Origin: Methylocystis rosea
GTDB taxonomy: Bacteria; Pseudomonadota; Alphaproteobacteria; Rhizobiales; Beijerinckiaceae
Assembly (NCBI RefSeq): GCF_003855495.1
Contig: NZ_CP034086.1
Coordinates: 868,001-932,000, forward strand
Direction of reading: 5' to 3'
DNA length: 64,000 nucleotides
The position numbers and the translations under genes were made by a program. How positions within the stretch are numbered: position 1 is the first letter of the stretch; each line of letters starts with the position of its first letter. Positions 8,366 to 16,475 of this stretch are shown here, one piece after another. A model generated the notes under the pieces. The model was not told where the DNA came from. It made no database searches and saw only the letters and a list, made by a program, of their open reading frames with translations.

Positions 8366-8512
8366 TCATGGCTTGCGCCGCAAATCTTCAGGCAATAGCC
8401 GTTCAGCGAGCGCGTCGAGAGCCTGCGCGACGCGCATAACCCACAGCGCCAAGCCAACGCGCACGATACGAACCAAAAGTCGGTGGGCGGCTGGGTTTGC
8501 GAGCGCACTCAT
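8366..8512 (-). CDS. Small hydrophobic protein, 48 aa, translationally coupled
   Basis: The start ATG overlaps the stop of the upstream 202-residue gene (ATGA). The peptide MSALANPAAHRLLVRIVRVG continues into LALWVMRVAQALDALAERLL, a possible membrane or amphipathic helix. It ends just before the terminator at 8277-8316. No family is recognised. Real coding is supported by the coupling and codon pattern only. Confidence 0.45.
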   Translation of the reverse strand: MSALANPAAHRLLVRIVRVGLALWVMRVAQALDALAERLLPEDLRRKP

Positions 8513-9117
8513 GCCCGCGCCTCCCATTGCTCCAACGCCGAAGCCAGATTCTTGAATATTCGCATGTGTGATCTTGTGGCTTCGTCACGAAGCTCGCGAT
8601 AGAGAAAGCGGATCAACGCCGCGGCGCCTTTAGCTGTGGTCGGTTTGGTCGACGCCAAACGCCTTTTCGAATCCATCAAGCGCTCGCGAAGATCGCTCAC
8701 CGACGAAACCAGGTCGGCCACTCCCGCTCTCTCGTCCCACTGCCGCCCCAGGTGGATGGCAGCACGCTCGCGTTTCTTAGCGTCGATGTATTCCTGTTCG
8801 ATCTTCGCTGGATCTAATCCTCGCGCTGCGAGGAGCGCTTGTCGCCTCAGCTCGATCTCATGTCCGCCTATAAAATAATCGCGCCAAACAATGAGTTCTG
8901 TTGGGCGAGAATGGCCAAGTCGATCTTCAGCGTCGGATTCCATCTGAGCAAGCTTCGAGCTGGCGCGGTTGAAAGCGCGCTCCAAGAACTCGACTTCCTT
9001 GAGAGCGGACAAGATCGGATCGGCGTCCGGAGCCGCGCCGGCAATAGCGGGAAGCGCGGCGGCGGGCCCAGCGGCAAGGCCGGCTATGATGGCCCGGCGA
9101 GTTGTGTCGCGTTTCAT
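8509..9117 (-). CDS. Hypothetical exported protein, 202 aa
   Basis: I preferred the ATG at 9117 over one 33 codons upstream, because it begins with an Arg-rich, twin-arginine-like signal (MKRDTTRRAIIAGLAAGPAA, cleavage near AIAGAAPD). The mature part is mainly charged helix (EVEFLERAFNRASSKLAQME, later LVSSVSDLRERLMDSKRRLA), suggesting a helical bundle or coiled coil. I do not recognise the family. It is divergent from the Xre gene and shares its regulatory region, which carries a palindrome. Confidence 0.6.
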   Translation of the reverse strand: MKRDTTRRAIIAGLAAGPAAALPAIAGAAPDADPILSALKEVEFLERAFNRASSKLAQMESDAEDRLGHSRPTELIVWRDYFIGGHEIELRRQALLAARGLDPAKIEQEYIDAKKRERAAIHLGRQWDERAGVADLVSSVSDLRERLMDSKRRLASTKPTTAKGAAALIRFLYRELRDEATRSHMRIFKNLASALEQWEARA

Positions 9118-9221
9118 TTTCTCATGCCCTTCCTTTGGATAAGCAGTCGACGTGCGCCGAAAAGGGGTTTCTCGGCGTTGCCACGGGGATCCAGTTATGA
9201 TACCTGTGGTATACATATGGT

Positions 9222-9245
9222 CCTGAGGAATGTAAATACCTCAGG
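9222..9245. promoter_or_regulatory. Operator-like palindrome in a divergent promoter region
   Basis: CCTGAGG and CCTCAGG are perfect 7-base arms separated by 10 bases. They lie 29 bases before the Xre regulator start and about 105 bases before the divergent gene. A second, shorter dyad (GATACC...GGTATAC) lies just to the left. Autoregulation by the adjacent Xre protein is the natural guess. Confidence 0.5.
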
Positions 9246-9273
9246 TCTAAAAATGTTCCATAGGAATTAGAGA

Positions 9274-9714
9274 ATGTCCGTGACGAGTGACCAGATACGA
9301 GCCGCCAGGGCACTCCTGCGTTGGGAACAAAAGGACCTAGCTGCCGCCTCCGGCATCTCTCTTCCAGCCATCAAAAGGCTTGAGACAATTCCGGGCCCGT
9401 TGGCAGCGCAAGGCAGAACGATTGATGCGTTGAAGGCCGCGCTACAGGCCGCTGGCGTAGAATTCACCAACGGAGGACATCCGGGAGTGAGGATGAAGGT
9501 TGTATTAGTTCACACCGAGCACGATTCTGATCGGCTCCTCTTTGCCATAAAAGGCTCCGAATTCCCTCCAGGCAAATGGGACGGGGGTCGTCCTATGGCA
9601 AAACTTCCCTTGTCTGTTAGGCTAAATGAGCGCGGATGGTTCGTGTATGAGGAACCCACGGAAGAGGATCGTCGCCGCGCGCGCAGGTGGTATCAAACCA
9701 GCGACAAGTCGTGA
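9274..9714 (+). CDS. Xre-family HTH transcriptional regulator
   Basis: The first 60 or so residues form the Cro/CI-type helix-turn-helix seen in many Rhizobiales: QIRAARALLRWEQKDLAAAS, then GISLPAIKRLE. The IDALKAALQAAGVEF segment that normally closes these short regulators follows at about residues 51-65. Here the protein continues for another 75 residues (MKVVLVHTEHDSDRLLFAIK and on) with an unknown domain that may sense a signal or bind a partner. It faces away from the 202-residue gene across the CCTGAGG palindrome and may set expression of the island's left end. Confidence 0.8.
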   Translation: MSVTSDQIRAARALLRWEQKDLAAASGISLPAIKRLETIPGPLAAQGRTIDALKAALQAAGVEFTNGGHPGVRMKVVLVHTEHDSDRLLFAIKGSEFPPGKWDGGRPMAKLPLSVRLNERGWFVYEEPTEEDRRRARRWYQTSDKS

Positions 9715-9744
9715 GACTTGCAGCGAATTGCTTCGTAAGGCGTC

Positions 9745-10030
9745 ACATCGTCCGCCTTCCGAGCTGAGACGTTGGCGCGCGCGATGAGAGACCTGCGCTC
9801 TTCCTCTGGCGCTGATATCTTCCCCGAGCGCGGCGCCGCGGGCGGCGGCGCGCTCGATCGAGCGCTTATCCTTGCCGGTGGCGGAAGCGGTCGCTGATGC
9901 AAACGACAATTTGTCGTTTGCATTCCATCTTGCATCCGCGCCAGCCGCGCCCGCCTTCGTCTCCGGGTAGAGCTCTTCGTAAATCGCTTTCCGTCTAGCG
10001 ATCGCCGCCGCCTCTTGAAACGCCGGTGCC
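9745..10030 (-). pseudogene. ParB-like gene remnant (left, inverted copy)
   Basis: The translated stretch AIARRKAIYEELYPETKAGA, then GKDKRSIERAAARGAALGED is the region that follows the ParB nuclease-like domain in short ParB-type proteins of Rhizobiales mobile elements. The N-terminal ParB domain is missing. After GED the frame shifts, and the continuation (APEEERRSLIARANVSAR) is in another frame. The fragment has a recognisable counterpart in opposite orientation at 10905-11273. Confidence 0.6.
9898..9922. promoter_or_regulatory. Perfect palindrome inside the left ParB-like remnant
   Basis: Arms TGCAAACGACAA and TTGTCGTTTGCA surround a single central base. The same core (AAACGACAA-N-TTGTCGTTT) recurs at 11040-11062 in the second remnant, at the equivalent codon position (NDKLSF). 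This could be a binding site retained inside the coding sequence. Confidence 0.5.
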
Positions 10031-10110
10031 ACAGGCTGCCATCCGTGCCGCGCTCGAATCGGCCGGCGTCGAATTCATCGACGAGAACGGCGGCGGGCCC
10101 GGGCGTTCGG
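10026..10110 (+). pseudogene. Fragment of an Xre-type regulator C-terminus
   Basis: AIRAALESAGVEFIDENGGG is the standard end of short Xre regulators and resembles ALKAALQAAGVEF in the intact gene at 9274. Only this tail remains, with no HTH before it. It abuts the left ParB-like remnant head to head, which marks a rearrangement joint. Confidence 0.55.
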
Positions 10111-10191
10111 CTGAGGAAGTCAGAGGCGAGGCGATGATTTGGTTCGGCGCGCCGTGGGCAACGTGTCGCGGCGCACGATTTCGAGGCTTGC

Positions 10192-10623
10192 ATGAGACCG
10201 ATGGTTCCCATCTATCCGCAATCGTCGTCGGGATCGACGGCGTTGGATTATTTAAGCCTCGCCCGTCGATATCAGGCCGCAGCTATCAAGCTTTCGGGAT
10301 GCACAAGCGGCGGCCAAATTAATTGGCCTGCCTATATGCTGGTGCTTCATGGCTGCGAGCTCGCTCTTAAGGCCTATAGCCTGCGGCACGCGCCGAGCGT
10401 GCGTTTGCCAAAACACTCGCTCAAAAATCTATATGCCATCGCTTCGGCGCATGGATTTTCGCTGTCATCAGACTCGATTGCAGCGCTTGATGTGTTGGAG
10501 GACATGCACGCGGATCACTGGCCACGCTATCCGGATAATCGGTCGGGGCGCGTTTTGGACATTGAAGCACTCGCGGGCGATCTTATCGAAACGCTTATAT
10601 GCGCGGTCTCAGCGAGCTTTTGA
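10192..10623 (+). CDS. HEPN-like domain protein, 143 aa
   Basis: The pattern LVLHGCELALKAYSL followed by KHSLKNLYAIASAHG is like HEPN-fold proteins, where a first helix with a ...ELALKAYL core is followed by a (G/K)HxLKxL helix. The canonical RNase motif RxxxxH is not obvious, so a non-catalytic or divergent HEPN is possible. It is flanked on both sides by inverted ParB-like remnants and converges on a 90-residue gene, with a tail overlap of 15 bases. HEPN proteins often act in toxin-antitoxin or defence systems; that role is inference. Confidence 0.5.
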   Translation: MRPMVPIYPQSSSGSTALDYLSLARRYQAAAIKLSGCTSGGQINWPAYMLVLHGCELALKAYSLRHAPSVRLPKHSLKNLYAIASAHGFSLSSDSIAALDVLEDMHADHWPRYPDNRSGRVLDIEALAGDLIETLICAVSASF

Positions 10624-10881
10624 TTTCCGGCACCCGTCGAAATCAGCCAAGAGAACGTCGGCGATCTCAGCGACGCGGTTGTCGTGAGAGATCGCGTCTT
10701 CGGGCTTTTTCGTCGTCTTTGAAGTGTCCGCCTTCGGTGACTTGGAGGCGCCTCCAACTTGCATGAACTCATGCCGATACATTTCGAGGATCGACCGGCG
10801 CTCCGTCGCCGCCAGCACTTCGCGCGCGCGGGCCATATCCTGCCCCATGGCGACAAGCGCAGCGCGCGTTTGATGATTCAT
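10609..10881 (-). CDS. Hypothetical protein, 90 aa
   Basis: Charged and mostly helical (MNHQTRAALVAMGQDMARAR, then VLAATERRSILEMYRHEF), with a Lys/Ser/Thr-rich linker around residues 46-60. It overlaps the end of the HEPN-like gene tail to tail. No family is recognised. Because it pairs with the HEPN-like gene between two inverted remnants, a partner role is conceivable but not shown. Confidence 0.45.
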   Translation of the reverse strand: MNHQTRAALVAMGQDMARAREVLAATERRSILEMYRHEFMQVGGASKSPKADTSKTTKKPEDAISHDNRVAEIADVLLADFDGCRKSKAR

Positions 10882-10904
10882 CTCGAACCCCTGCGCATCC
10901 CATC

Positions 10905-11273
10905 ATGCGCCAAAAGCTTTTGTGCTCGGATAACGAGCCTTGGCGGCGGCGATCGCCAGGCGCAAGGCTATATAACGAAGAGCTGCATCCGGAGACGACG
11001 CATGGTGGCGATCGCAGGTCACAAGCGGTGCATGAAAATCAAAACGACAAATTGTCGTTTTGTTCTGAAACATCGAAGGCCACAGGCAAAGATAAGCGTT
11101 CAATCGAGCGCGCCGCTGCACGTGGCGCTGCTCTTGGCGATGATCTCTCCGATATCGCCGGCACAAGCCTAGGCAAGGGCGTCGAACTCGATGCGCTTGC
11201 CAAGACGTCAGAGCAAGAGCGCAAATCCCTCATCGAACGCGCCAAGGCGGGAGAGAATGTATCAGCCCGCTAG
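10905..11273 (+). pseudogene. ParB-like gene remnant (right copy)
   Basis: It holds the same post-ParB region as the left remnant: YNEELHPETTHGGDRRSQAV, then GKDKRSIERAAARGAALGDD, and here also the downstream part DIAGTSLGKGVELDALAKTS up to a stop after GENVSAR. The catalytic or DNA-binding ParB domain is absent upstream, and the first residues have no family match. It is 5' truncated and probably not functional as a partition-type protein. The start codon is uncertain. Confidence 0.55.
11040..11062. promoter_or_regulatory. Perfect palindrome inside the right ParB-like remnant
   Basis: CAAAACGACAA and TTGTCGTTTTG flank a single A. It shares the AAACGACAA-N-TTGTCGTTT core with 9898-9922, although the surrounding coding sequence of the two remnants has diverged. 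Confidence 0.5.
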
Positions 11274-11310
11274 CCTCTGAGCGATGCCCGCGCTGTTAAG
11301 GCCGCGATCG

Positions 11311-11628
11311 TCAGCGTCTGGACATTAAAAGCTCGCGACGCAAGGGCCGCGCTTGGCCGCCTATCAGGCGTAGACGTTCAGCGCCGCCTCCCACGTCCTG
11401 CTTTAGGGGCGCACTGGAAGCGATCACGTCAGGTTGTTTGATCAGATGGGCTATTCCAACAGAGTCGCCATTGCGGTCACGCAAAGGCAGTTTGTCGCCA
11501 TGTGCCAAGCCTTGGTCCAACAAATCCGCGGCGGCGGCGATTAGAATATTGGCGAGTTCCTGGTTGCGCGAGATTGAATCCCCGCTAAGCGCTGCGGTGC
11601 TACAGTCGATCGTGACTTGAAATTGCAT
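11311..11628 (-). CDS. Hypothetical island protein, 105 aa
   Basis: Begins MQFQVTIDCSTAALSGDSIS and continues with a helix ELANILIAAAADLLDQGL, then RDRNGDSVGIAHL. This pattern (a short beta strand, then a helix, then 'D.NGN.VG') is common in small proteins of alphaproteobacterial prophages. No function is known to me. It stands downstream of the methyltransferase gene, in the same direction, after a gap of about 115 bases. Confidence 0.5.
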   Translation of the reverse strand: MQFQVTIDCSTAALSGDSISRNQELANILIAAAADLLDQGLAHGDKLPLRDRNGDSVGIAHLIKQPDVIASSAPLKQDVGGGAERLRLIGGQARPLRRELLMSRR

Positions 11629-11744
11629 AAGGCCAGCCTCCTAATACTTCAGATAACGCAATACGCTCAGCGACAAGGGCGAGCACCGTAAATTACCTTT
11701 CTTCGAAACGACTTACAATCGATTTGGCGGGAGGCGCGCCCCGA

Positions 11745-12590
11745 TCACGCAAGAGCCAGCGCCTCCTGACGCGGTGATTGTTTCCTCAGCACTGACGGCG
11801 GAACGAAACCCGGCACGCAGCGCAGCGCCAGCGCGCGGTCCTCGCGCTTGGTTAAGCGCGCGCGGCAGGGCGGAATATGCTGGAGTGGAAATGAGGGATC
11901 AGCTCTGACGAGAAGCTTGCAGCGCTTCGGCTCGCTCCAGATGAACCAGGCGTAATCTGTGGCCGTCGACCCGTCCGGATCGTAGCCTCCGAGACACATT
12001 GGCACGCGCTCGACGAAGGGCGCGACGACGCTCGGCGGCATTTTCGAGTAGATTTCGCCCCAGCGCTCTTCCGTTGTCAGCCATTGCAACCGCAAGAGCA
12101 GCGCGACGCCCTCAACGCCGTCGAGCGCAAGCGCCTTGGCGAGCATGCGCGCCGCCGGAACGAAGGGCGGATTGCCGATGATCCAGCCCCCGCCGCGGCA
12201 CGGCCAGACAGCTTCGTCGTCGAAGAAATCGACGCGATCGATTCCGAACGACGTCGTCGTCAGCGGCGCGCCGCGAAACTCCGGCTCGCGCGGATCATGC
12301 TCGGCCGGCAGCTGCGCGAGTTCGTAAATGTGAACGTCGCTCGCGTGGACGGTGGCATATTCCGACAGCGGCGACGCCATGTGGCCGAGGCCGGCGCATG
12401 GATCCCACGCGAAGGTGGGGAGCTCGGCGTCGGCGCGTGGCAGGGCGATATCGAACAGCGCCCGCGTCGCCCATGGTGGCGTCGGAAACAGCTCCAAGTT
12501 CTCCCATACTGTGCCTTGCGACAGCTTGATCGGCTTCTTCATCGCCCGAACGGCGCTATGGCCTTTCACAGCAGTCATAACGGTCACCAT
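11745..12590 (-). CDS. Phage-type DNA methyltransferase
   Basis: This is a class I SAM-dependent methyltransferase. FPTPPWATRAL at residues 35-45 is typical of phage enzymes of this type. DPCAGLGHMASPL at 63-75 is the SAM-binding loop. NPPF at 140-143 is the catalytic (D/N)PP(Y/F) motif of amino-methylating DNA enzymes (N6-adenine or N4-cytosine). No restriction endonuclease accompanies it, so it is an orphan methylase that may protect or mark the element's DNA. Its start overlaps the end of the lysin gene (ATGGTGA), so the two are probably translated together. Confidence 0.8.
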   Translation of the reverse strand: MVTVMTAVKGHSAVRAMKKPIKLSQGTVWENLELFPTPPWATRALFDIALPRADAELPTFAWDPCAGLGHMASPLSEYATVHASDVHIYELAQLPAEHDPREPEFRGAPLTTTSFGIDRVDFFDDEAVWPCRGGGWIIGNPPFVPAARMLAKALALDGVEGVALLLRLQWLTTEERWGEIYSKMPPSVVAPFVERVPMCLGGYDPDGSTATDYAWFIWSEPKRCKLLVRADPSFPLQHIPPCRARLTKREDRALALRCVPGFVPPSVLRKQSPRQEALALA

Positions 12591-13627
12591 TTTTCTGCCG
12601 TCGACGTGGGCGGAACCGGACCCTGGGGCGTCTCCCCGCCAGCGATTGCCCTTGGCGAAGCGCCGGTCGATCCAGAAGCGAGAAATCGCTTAACCTGCGG
12701 GCCCCATATGCTGCGCATGCGCTCGACATGCTGGGCCACGCTGCCGTTTTTGTCGCGCGCCCGATAGAGACCCGGGCGGCCGGCGAGCACGGTCGAATAA
12801 AGGTCGAGTTGCCCCATCCCCGGCTTGTAACCGCGGCCGAGGAGAAAACGCTCCATGGAGCCGAGCTGTTCTTTGAATGACTGCCGATCGTGCGCGCCAT
12901 ATTCGCGCCGCTCGCGCGGCCCGAACTGGATCAGCCCCATATAGCGGCCGCGCTTGCCGCCCCATTTGCGTGGGGAGAATGAGCCGATCGTTTCATGGGC
13001 GATGACTTCTGCCAGACGCTCCGGCGGAATTCTCAGCCGGGCGGCGCTCTCTTTCAGCGCCCGCGCGTTCTCGCCAGTGAAGAACTCGTTTGGACGGGCG
13101 CGGCGGGGCAGCAGCGCCCGTCCAGGCAACCGCGACCGCATCTGCTCAGCGAAGTCATGACGCCTTTGCGCCGCAGCGGCTTCCCATTGCGCAGGCGTTC
13201 CGCTGGGCGGCGCGAGAGCGGCGGCGCGCTGCATGATCGCGTTACGGCCGCGCCCCGCCGGGACGCGCTGCGCGTGCGGCGGGACAGAGAACGCGGAACC
13301 TCGCAGGGCGAGGCCGCGGGCGAAATCATGCGGCCCGACGCTTGGCGGCGATCGCCCTTGTGGCTGCGGCGCGACCGGCGCAGACGTCGCGGGCATATGT
13401 GGAACGGCGCGGCGCGTCGTCGGCGCGGATGGCGTCGCTTTCGGCGTCGTCGGCGACAAGCGATCGCCGCGCTCGACGGACGGCGCGCCTAAGTCGATTG
13501 GCCGCTCGTCGAGCAAGGGTGTCGCCGATGGCGGCGACAGGCTCGCGAAGGAATGAGCAGTCGACGACGCGGCGTGATCGTCGAACTGACCAAAGAGCAA
13601 GCGATTCTCTATGACGATTTTCGTCAC
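12584..13627 (-). CDS. Phage lysin / tail-associated murein hydrolase-like protein
   Basis: The first 165 residues are low-complexity and rich in Pro, Ala, Ser and Arg. The C-terminal half has a lysozyme-like (transglycosylase) look: LAEVIAHETIGSFSPRKWGG with a probable catalytic Glu at 212, then GRYMGLIQFGPRERREYG and a YSTVLAGRPGLY segment. The start is GTG, overlapping the stop of the 102-residue gene (GTGA). In phages such an enzyme near the tape measure gene usually helps penetrate peptidoglycan during DNA entry. Confidence 0.7.
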   Translation of the reverse strand: MTKIVIENRLLFGQFDDHAASSTAHSFASLSPPSATPLLDERPIDLGAPSVERGDRLSPTTPKATPSAPTTRRAVPHMPATSAPVAPQPQGRSPPSVGPHDFARGLALRGSAFSVPPHAQRVPAGRGRNAIMQRAAALAPPSGTPAQWEAAAAQRRHDFAEQMRSRLPGRALLPRRARPNEFFTGENARALKESAARLRIPPERLAEVIAHETIGSFSPRKWGGKRGRYMGLIQFGPRERREYGAHDRQSFKEQLGSMERFLLGRGYKPGMGQLDLYSTVLAGRPGLYRARDKNGSVAQHVERMRSIWGPQVKRFLASGSTGASPRAIAGGETPQGPVPPTSTAEKW

Positions 13628-13932
13628 GCGCGCGGCGTTCCGACATCTTCGGGCGCCGACGCTTGGCTCTTGCTTTCGGCCTCCAGTTTTTGGGCCGCCT
13701 CGCGAAGGCCGGCGGCGGTTTTTTCGAGGAATTCAATCGTCGGCTCGAGGTCGCCCAAGCGCGCGAGCGCGTCGATAAAGCCCTCGATTGCGCCAATATG
13801 TATCGCCGGCGCGAGTCCGGGGTTGTCGAGCGTTTTTTCCCACTCTACGGCGAGGTCTCCGGCGAGGTCGCGAGCTTTCTGGTAAAAGATCGCCGCCTGC
13901 TCGTCTTCGGTGAAAATTGTCTCAGTCGTCAT
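13624..13932 (-). CDS. Small phage protein, 102 aa
   Basis: Acidic and helical throughout (EDEQAAIFYQKARDLAGDLA, later LEPTIEFLEKTAAGLREAAQ). It lies between the tape measure and lysin genes in a tightly packed module. No family is recognised. Position and composition would suit a tail assembly chaperone or connector, but that is a guess. Confidence 0.55.
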   Translation of the reverse strand: MTTETIFTEDEQAAIFYQKARDLAGDLAVEWEKTLDNPGLAPAIHIGAIEGFIDALARLGDLEPTIEFLEKTAAGLREAAQKLEAESKSQASAPEDVGTPRA

Positions 13933-13956
13933 TTTTTCCTCGCTCGCTTTTGCGCA

Positions 13957-15810
13957 TCACTCATGAGGCATGGTCACGCCGACGTCGCCGCGCAAAGCGC
14001 CGTCTGCGCGAACGGTGGAGTCGGAGCGCACGAGCGCGAAACCCGGCGCGAGGCCTATTTCAAGCTTGTTCGAAATCTGCGCTGAGCCTTCCAATTTCGC
14101 TTTTGCTTCAATCTGCGCGTGTGGATTTAATCCCGCGGCGAGCGCGCCCCAGTTGGCGCCGAACCCGGCGGGGCCAAAGCCGAACTTCGCAGGCCCGGCT
14201 GGAATTGCGCGCATGCCGGATAGGTCGAGCGGCTTGCGTGGCAGGGCGGCGGATTCTGGAATGTCGGACCCGAGCGGCATGGAAAGCTGCGGCCGGCTGT
14301 TCGCCATGAACTGCGACCATAGCGGCCGGGGCGCACGAGCGACGGATTCGGGAACGTCGCCGCCCATCGAGAGGGAAAGCTGCGGCCGGCTGTTCGCGAG
14401 AAAATGCGACCAGGCAGACGATGCATTTTCGCCCAAGACAGGCAAAACCCCCTTCGTTTGCATCTTGTCGAAGGATTTGAGCGTGCGCTCGATGCCTTCG
14501 TTGATCGAGGGCAGCGCCCAACGAGACAGTCGGTCGCCGATTTCTGACGTGAGGATGCCGAAGCGCTTCAGATGGCTTTCGGTGGTTTCGAGCGTCGTCA
14601 CCATGTTGCGATCTAGGGATCCCTGCCAAGACCCGGAATTGATGAGCTTCAAATTCTTGACGATCTCGGGTAGCGCCTGACCGCTGCGCAGCCCTTCGTC
14701 ATACCATTCCTTTCCGAGCAGTGCCTGAGCGATCGCAACGCGGTTCTTGCTCTTTCCAAGTCGCTCAAGAAATTGGATGATCGTATGCGTCGCGTCGGTT
14801 TTCATGCCGCTTGCTACGGCGGACGCGTTAAGCCCGAGCGCTTTGTAGGGATCCAAGCCCTTCTTCGGCGCGGAGGCGGTCGCGAGCGTTCCCGTCAGCG
14901 AATTCAAGAATCGAGATGACACTTCCGGCTGCATGCCGACGCCCGAGAGAGACGTCAAAATCGCCTGCGTCGTCGCGAATGGCACACCCGCCGCTTTCGC
15001 CGCGGCGGCAGATCGCCCGAACATTTCGACAATATCCCGCTCCGCTGCCGCGGACTTGTCGCCAAGCTCGTTGACCTGATCGGCCCATTCCTTCAGCTGC
15101 GGAATTGTCCATTGCGTTTGAGCCTGAATCTTGGCCAATTTTTCGGACGCCTCTTGCGCGGGCATATCCCATGCGGCAGAGGCTTTCGCAGTCAATTCCA
15201 TAAATCCAGCGAGGTCCTTGAACGCTACGCCCGACTGGCCCGCCTGTGCTGTCAGCGCCGCCATTTCTTCGCGCGCGATGCCGAAGCGCCGCGCAACGCT
15301 GTTGATCATCCGCTCGACTGTGTCCCACGACTCGCCAGCCGGAAGCTCAACCTTCTTTTTGACGTCGGCGAACGCCTTATCGAAAGACACGGCCTGGCGC
15401 AGGCCATAAGCTGCAGCGCCGCCAACAGCAAGACCGCCGACCGCGGCGCCTCCCATGCCGAGCATCATTCCCGCCGTCCCCGGCGCGGCGGCAGCGGTGA
15501 AATCCGAAAGACCAGAGCGAATTCCCGCCATCTTCTGATTGATCGCCGCGACCTTGGAGCTGACGGCGGCGGCGGCGATGGGCGCGCCCCAGCCTGACGA
15601 CATGCGCTGTGCGATCGCGGCATGTGCTTCCAAGCGCTGGAGGTTCAGTCGGCCAACCGACGACATGCGCGACGACACGCCGTCCATTCGGCGCGAAACC
15701 TGGGCCGCTGTATCGCCAACGGACCGCATTTTCGCGGCGATCTGAGAAAACGTTGATCCGGTTTGATCCTTTGCCCCAAGGACGAGTTCAGATTTAAGCG
15801 TCTTCACCAT
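13957..15810 (-). CDS. Phage tail tape measure protein (TP901 type)
   Basis: 617 residues. The TP901 core domain spans roughly residues 130-350, with AVSFDKAFADVKKKVE, GIAREEMAALTAQAGQSGV and an AAAERDIVEMFGRSAAAAKA segment. A hydrophobic stretch rich in Gly/Ala/Met at about 85-135 precedes it. At 617 residues it is short for a tape measure, which would predict a short tail if it is used. Near residues 465-525 a unit of about 33 residues is duplicated (NSRPQLSLSMGGDVPES and NSRPQLSMPLGSDIPES). Confidence 0.9.
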   Translation of the reverse strand: MVKTLKSELVLGAKDQTGSTFSQIAAKMRSVGDTAAQVSRRMDGVSSRMSSVGRLNLQRLEAHAAIAQRMSSGWGAPIAAAAVSSKVAAINQKMAGIRSGLSDFTAAAAPGTAGMMLGMGGAAVGGLAVGGAAAYGLRQAVSFDKAFADVKKKVELPAGESWDTVERMINSVARRFGIAREEMAALTAQAGQSGVAFKDLAGFMELTAKASAAWDMPAQEASEKLAKIQAQTQWTIPQLKEWADQVNELGDKSAAAERDIVEMFGRSAAAAKAAGVPFATTQAILTSLSGVGMQPEVSSRFLNSLTGTLATASAPKKGLDPYKALGLNASAVASGMKTDATHTIIQFLERLGKSKNRVAIAQALLGKEWYDEGLRSGQALPEIVKNLKLINSGSWQGSLDRNMVTTLETTESHLKRFGILTSEIGDRLSRWALPSINEGIERTLKSFDKMQTKGVLPVLGENASSAWSHFLANSRPQLSLSMGGDVPESVARAPRPLWSQFMANSRPQLSMPLGSDIPESAALPRKPLDLSGMRAIPAGPAKFGFGPAGFGANWGALAAGLNPHAQIEAKAKLEGSAQISNKLEIGLAPGFALVRSDSTVRADGALRGDVGVTMPHE

Positions 15811-15813
15811 TTC

Positions 15814-16422
15814 TCATTTCTCCAAAACGCGCGTGAGCCACTTTTCGACCGCCTGATCGAAAAGCTTCGCAGAGACGCGATAGAATGTCGCTTCGGTTTC
15901 GCCTTTAACGAGTTCCTTGGGGATCGCCGGACCGAACAGCTTGGAAATTGGAAGCCTGCCGGCGCGCTGGTTTCCGACCATCTCGCGCGCAAAGACGTGC
16001 CCATTCGGCCCGATGAAGGTGTGAGGGAAGACGCTGCGCTTGCCCCAGGGCGCAGCCGAAACTCCCTTCGCCGTCTGCTTCGGCGAGAATTCCTTGAGGC
16101 TCAGCGTCACGTCGTGGGCGATGATTTTGTATTCGCCTTGCCCGCGCCCGAGCGCCTGGCGCGAGACGATCACGCCCCTCGCCGCGCCGTATTTCACGCC
16201 GGCCTGCTTGGCGACGGCGCGCGTCACCTGTGTCTTCGTCTTGCTTCCGACCTCGTCGATCGCCTTGCCGAGCGCATAAAGCGACTTCGCGCCCGCTTTC
16301 TCGAACAGCGGCGCGAGATTGTTTTCGAGCTTAATGCTGAACTCGATCGCACCGCCCGTGATCGTCTTACGGCCAGAAGCGAAGACGCCGCCTCCGAATG
16401 GTTCGAAATAGTTTTTGGTCAT
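15814..16422 (-). CDS. Prophage minor tail protein, GPZ-like
   Basis: 202 residues. The segment SKTKTQVTRAVAKQAGVKYG followed by SLKEFSPKQTAKGVSAAPWG and RSVFPHTFIGPNGHVFARE matches the lambda gpZ-like minor tail protein family, which acts in tail completion and head joining. It ends 4 bases before the tape measure start. In lambda-like phages Z lies near the head-tail joining genes; here those genes are absent. Confidence 0.75.
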   Translation of the reverse strand: MTKNYFEPFGGGVFASGRKTITGGAIEFSIKLENNLAPLFEKAGAKSLYALGKAIDEVGSKTKTQVTRAVAKQAGVKYGAARGVIVSRQALGRGQGEYKIIAHDVTLSLKEFSPKQTAKGVSAAPWGKRSVFPHTFIGPNGHVFAREMVGNQRAGRLPISKLFGPAIPKELVKGETEATFYRVSAKLFDQAVEKWLTRVLEK

Positions 16423-16475
16423 GCGGTGATGCTATCTCTCGTTTTGACCGGCGAATTCTGCCGCCTGTTCGGACA

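Noticed and set aside
8154..8369. 71-codon minus-strand frame starting with an ATGA overlap after the 48-residue gene
   Set aside because: It runs through the Rho-independent terminator and into the thioredoxin gene's signal-peptide region in another frame, so the overlap is probably chance.
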